Shown here piece after piece: positions 6,386-8,996 of a DNA stretch of 8,996 nt (position 1 is the stretch's first letter; every line of letters begins with the position of its first letter). A program made the translations under genes and the position numbers. Below the pieces are notes generated by a model, which did no database searches, was not told the origin of the DNA, and worked only from the letters and a program-made list of their open reading frames with translations. This stretch comes from Eubacteriales bacterium (GTDB taxonomy: Bacteria; Bacillota; Clostridia; Peptostreptococcales; Anaerovoracaceae): the NCBI GenBank assembly GCA_028680875.1, contig JAQUJQ010000051.1:1-8996 (forward strand), given 5' to 3'.

Positions 6386-8110
6386 TCATATTGCATTTAA
6401 ATTTTCTTTAATTGCTAAATCAAACTTGCTACTCTTGGATAAAGTAATAACATTAGCTTTTGGGCTATTATCAATAACTGTAATTAATAATTGTAATGCA
6501 TCGTTGCAAACATCAGGAGTAATATCTTCAGCAACTAACGTTTGTATTTTCTCTTGGTTAACATTGTTCTCAGTTATTATGCAAGTTACTATATATGATA
6601 AATGAAGCATGAATATATCAACACTTGAATTATACTTTTCCCTTATTATGTCTTTATCCCTGGAGATAGTTTTTACCACTTTTTTTACATTAGAAAAAAT
6701 CATACAACATTGTCTATAAATATTTATGTCATTTTTTTTATTAAAAATCTTATTGTAATTAGTATCTTTCTTTAACAATGAAGTAGGATTGTTGCGAGCT
6801 GAACTCGGGCTCGCAAATAAAATTGCTTCAACATATTGTGCCGTATTTGCAATACTATATATCTTTGCCCTTGGTTTCCCTTGATTCTTATAATAATTTT
6901 TTCTTCGATTATAATAAAATCCATTTGCCAAAAAATTATTTTCTATATCCCGTTGATATGTATCCGTTGCTCGTAAATCTGCTGGTCTTACAGCAGTTTG
7001 GCTATTCGTACATTTAATTATTCTATCTGATATGGTTTCATCAGTAACTTTTATTATTTTTACAAGTATAGAACGCTTTTCATTCTCTAAATCATCCGGG
7101 GTGTTTTTAAAATAATTATAAATGCAAAATGAAGTTTGTAGCCCATTTACAATTTGCAAATTATTGATTCGCAATCTGTTGTTCGTTATTGGTATAATCT
7201 CATCCGCAAGGATTGTAATACCATTGTTTAAAGCCCAAAACTCAATAAACGGTTCCTCCTTAAGAGTTTTTATTATAGCATTATTAACCATAACATTACC
7301 TTCAAAATGCCTTATATTATCTTCAAAAATAGTTTCTCGTAATTCATTTTCATCAGATGTAATAAAATCATAATAATTACCAATAGTAACTAAGATCACA
7401 AATGAATTATCATTATAAGTGTTAAAGCTTTTTTCCAACATTTTTTCATATTTAATTATACTTTCTGTTTCTAATGGGGTGTTGAATATTTCACGTAATT
7501 CATTGCCTCCATAGTATGCAAGTTCTACTTTTTGTGTGTTAGTGCATTGTTTGATTTTCGAAACTAATTGCTCCCCTTTTAACTTTACTCCGTCAGAAAT
7601 ATTTAAAGTATCACCTTTAGTTATATAATTTATCTTAATGCTAATAAGATTACTAAAAGTTATAACAAAATCGATGCTAGTTTTTACTAAATTTATTTTA
7701 TCCTCTGTTTCTGGATTTAAACAATAATTAATATCACTATTTTCATAGGCAAACATAAATGTAGATAACATCTTCTCCCAAGTTAACTCTTTAAATGAAG
7801 AGGATTTTTTTATCTGAGAAAAATAAATATTTAGCCTGGTGTTATTGTTAACTTGATTATTGTTTTCATTTTTAAAGTCATCAAACTCTTCCATTGTTCT
7901 TATTAATTTCCCGTCAATCATAATAATAATACTATCAATTCCTCCATCTCCGCCACCATCAATAATACTATCCTCAATATCTGATAATTCAATATCTTGT
8001 TTTTTAAAAATTTGCATTAATGAAAATATAGAAAAGATATCCATTGAATCATCAAACTCATTTTCATTCTTAAACCTATCAATTACATTTTGCAATATTT
8101 GACTGCTCAT
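6386..8110 (-). CDS. AIPR-family abortive-infection protein with nuclease-like N-terminus
   Basis: This 574-residue protein matches the AIPR family (abortive infection phage resistance). Landmarks are FWALNNGITI (about 291-300), LQIVNGLQTS (about 318-327), the VRPADLRATDTYQRDIE segment, and NGFYYNRRKNYY, in the usual AIPR order. The N-terminal region has DGGGDGGIDSI with Asp51, Asp55 and Asp59, then IYFSQIKKSSSF with Gln99 and Lys101; an acidic residue followed by a QxK motif is the PD-(D/E)XK nuclease signature, so DNA cleavage is plausible. The ATG at 8108-8110 is preferred: AAAGGA lies 11 nt upstream, whereas for the ATG at 8122 the SD would directly touch the start. The gene is strikingly A+T-rich (only 12 G+C in the 60 bases 7621-7680), unlike its neighbours, which suggests separate acquisition. 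It is followed by its own terminator. How it is triggered is unknown. Confidence 0.87.
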   Translation of the reverse strand: MSSQILQNVIDRFKNENEFDDSMDIFSIFSLMQIFKKQDIELSDIEDSIIDGGGDGGIDSIIIMIDGKLIRTMEEFDDFKNENNNQVNNNTRLNIYFSQIKKSSSFKELTWEKMLSTFMFAYENSDINYCLNPETEDKINLVKTSIDFVITFSNLISIKINYITKGDTLNISDGVKLKGEQLVSKIKQCTNTQKVELAYYGGNELREIFNTPLETESIIKYEKMLEKSFNTYNDNSFVILVTIGNYYDFITSDENELRETIFEDNIRHFEGNVMVNNAIIKTLKEEPFIEFWALNNGITILADEIIPITNNRLRINNLQIVNGLQTSFCIYNYFKNTPDDLENEKRSILVKIIKVTDETISDRIIKCTNSQTAVRPADLRATDTYQRDIENNFLANGFYYNRRKNYYKNQGKPRAKIYSIANTAQYVEAILFASPSSARNNPTSLLKKDTNYNKIFNKKNDINIYRQCCMIFSNVKKVVKTISRDKDIIREKYNSSVDIFMLHLSYIVTCIITENNVNQEKIQTLVAEDITPDVCNDALQLLITVIDNSPKANVITLSKSSKFDLAIKENLNAI

Positions 8111-8194
8111 ATTATATCTCATCCTTTCAAGAGGTAAGGTAGACTCTTTTTCATCTAGCTATGGAAATCGCTAATAACACAGTGACCTGCCTTC

Positions 8195-8206
8195 GCCATT
8201 AATGGC
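8195..8206. promoter_or_regulatory. perfect 12-bp palindrome in the AIPR upstream region
   Basis: GCCATTAATGGC is self-complementary and lies about 85 nt upstream of the AIPR start, in the 183-nt gap after the Mrr gene. On the - strand a TTGAAA (8222-8227) precedes it by about 17 nt, so the palindrome would overlap a weak -10 (CATTAA or ATTAAT). This is a reasonable place for a repressor operator, but a 12-bp palindrome can arise by chance. Confidence 0.3.
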
Positions 8207-8293
8207 CTAAGCATAGAAATATTTCAAAAATCCGAACCCCAAATAACTATATTGGATACATATTTTTACAGTTTTCCTTTCCAAGTATCTTTT

Positions 8294-8996
8294 CTATTCA
8301 CCTGCAAAGAAGTCAGTATCAATTTTTTTAATACTATAGGTTACCATAGGCGATACACCCAAATCATGTTCTATCATCAATTGAGCAAGCTGCTTTCCAT
8401 CAATCAACACAACTCTATTATCAATTTTTGAGACATAATCATATGCTTCCTTGGTAAAACTAGAAGTTGTGATAAAGATTCCTTTACGGGACTTTTGACC
8501 TTGCAATGCTCCAACAAATTGCTGGATCTCTGGTCGGCCAACTGTATTTGACCATCTCTTGGCTTGAATATACGCTACATCAAGCCCCAGGCGATCCTCT
8601 TTAATAATACCATCTACGCCTTCATCTCCACTCTTGCCTATAGCCTTAACTGCATCTTGCCTTGAGCCACCATATCCCGTCTTAAATAATAATTCGGCCA
8701 CCATTTTTTCAAAGAACGATGGTGAACAGGATTTAATAGTATCCAATAAATCATTGGAAAGCTGTTCGATCAGATTCTCAAATTCATTTTCTATTATTTC
8801 AAGTGGAGATAAACTACTGCCTGTATCTGGTTCACCTTCCATGGATACATTTTTAGTATCTGTTTCTTCTGATTTTTTCTTACCTCCAATAAATTCGATA
8901 TATTCGGGATATTGTTTTAATATCTTCATGGTAATACGTTCGTGGTTTTGAGCAAGAAGATCCTGTCCACGTTTTGTTAATACATAATAGGCCCTT
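8294..8996 (-). CDS. mrr: Mrr-type restriction endonuclease (5' end outside window)
   Basis: This is a type IV-like restriction enzyme that would cut methylated foreign DNA. The frame has an internal ATG at 8929 but stays open to the window edge, and the added residues (RAYYVLTKRGQDLLAQ) match the end of the winged-helix Mrr N-terminal domain, so the real start lies beyond 8996. The catalytic domain is complete: FFEKMVAELLFKTGYGG, then IGKSGDEGVDGIIKEDRLGL with the metal-binding Asp at 8612-8614, then YIQAKRW with Gln at 8564-8566 and Lys at 8558-8560, followed by GRPEIQQFVGALQG and KGIFITTSSFTKEA. These are hallmark Mrr PD-(D/E)XK sequences. It is the first of the co-oriented defence genes. 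A gap of 183 nt separates it from the AIPR gene, with no clear terminator. Confidence 0.92.
   Translation of the reverse strand, partial: RAYYVLTKRGQDLLAQNHERITMKILKQYPEYIEFIGGKKKSEETDTKNVSMEGEPDTGSSLSPLEIIENEFENLIEQLSNDLLDTIKSCSPSFFEKMVAELLFKTGYGGSRQDAVKAIGKSGDEGVDGIIKEDRLGLDVAYIQAKRWSNTVGRPEIQQFVGALQGQKSRKGIFITTSSFTKEAYDYVSKIDNRVVLIDGKQLAQLMIEHDLGVSPMVTYSIKKIDTDFFAGE

Noticed and set aside
1..8996. CRISPR arrays, tRNA or rRNA genes, insertion sequences with terminal repeats
   Set aside because: No regularly spaced repeats, no recognisable RNA gene and no transposase motif were found on reading both strands.

Overview
The window looks like an accessory, defence-rich stretch of a Firmicutes-type genome, probably Clostridia. 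The clues are strong Shine-Dalgarno (SD) sequences (AGGAGG, GAGGAG, AAAGGGG), use of GTG as well as ATG starts, and moderate to low G+C that changes from gene to gene. This placement rests on style and remembered similarities, not on a marker gene. No rRNA, tRNA, CRISPR array or intact transposon was seen.

Left part (1-1361): remains of toxin-antitoxin modules. On the + strand a Phd/YefM-type antitoxin (96-395) overlaps a ParE/RelE-type toxin (382-716) that is broken by a one-base frameshift. Facing it on the - strand are two overlapping small genes, a PF09720-type addiction-module component (1107-1361) and an XRE/HigA-like helix-turn-helix (HTH) protein (821-1123). No toxin is visible beside them.

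Middle part (1362-2598): a gene graveyard around one intact gene. A short DprA/Smf-like (SLOG) protein (1740-2198, -) lies between two 5' gene fragments that each keep a good ribosome binding site. One is an N-terminal fragment that shifts frame after about 35 codons (1480-1675, -). The other is a TOPRIM-like N-terminus that stops after 35 codons (2234-2341, -).

Right part (2599-8996), all on the - strand: three defence-type units. In transcription order these are an Mrr-type restriction endonuclease (8294 to beyond the right edge), an AIPR-family protein with an N-terminal PD-(D/E)XK-like nuclease motif (6386-8110) closed by a rho-independent terminator (about 6350-6378), and a two-gene operon of an AAA+ ATPase (5154-6179) and a large subtilisin-like protease (2599-5172). 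The ATPase/protease pair matches the IetAS toxin-antitoxin and anti-phage module in architecture, and all catalytic motifs are intact. The AIPR gene is far more A+T-rich than its neighbours, which suggests the cluster was assembled piece by piece.

Likely working logic, by inference from families: Mrr cuts modified foreign DNA, AIPR acts as an abortive-infection nuclease, and the ATPase controls an intracellular protease that damages the cell or the phage when triggered. Whether the three units cooperate or are only neighbours cannot be settled from sequence alone.
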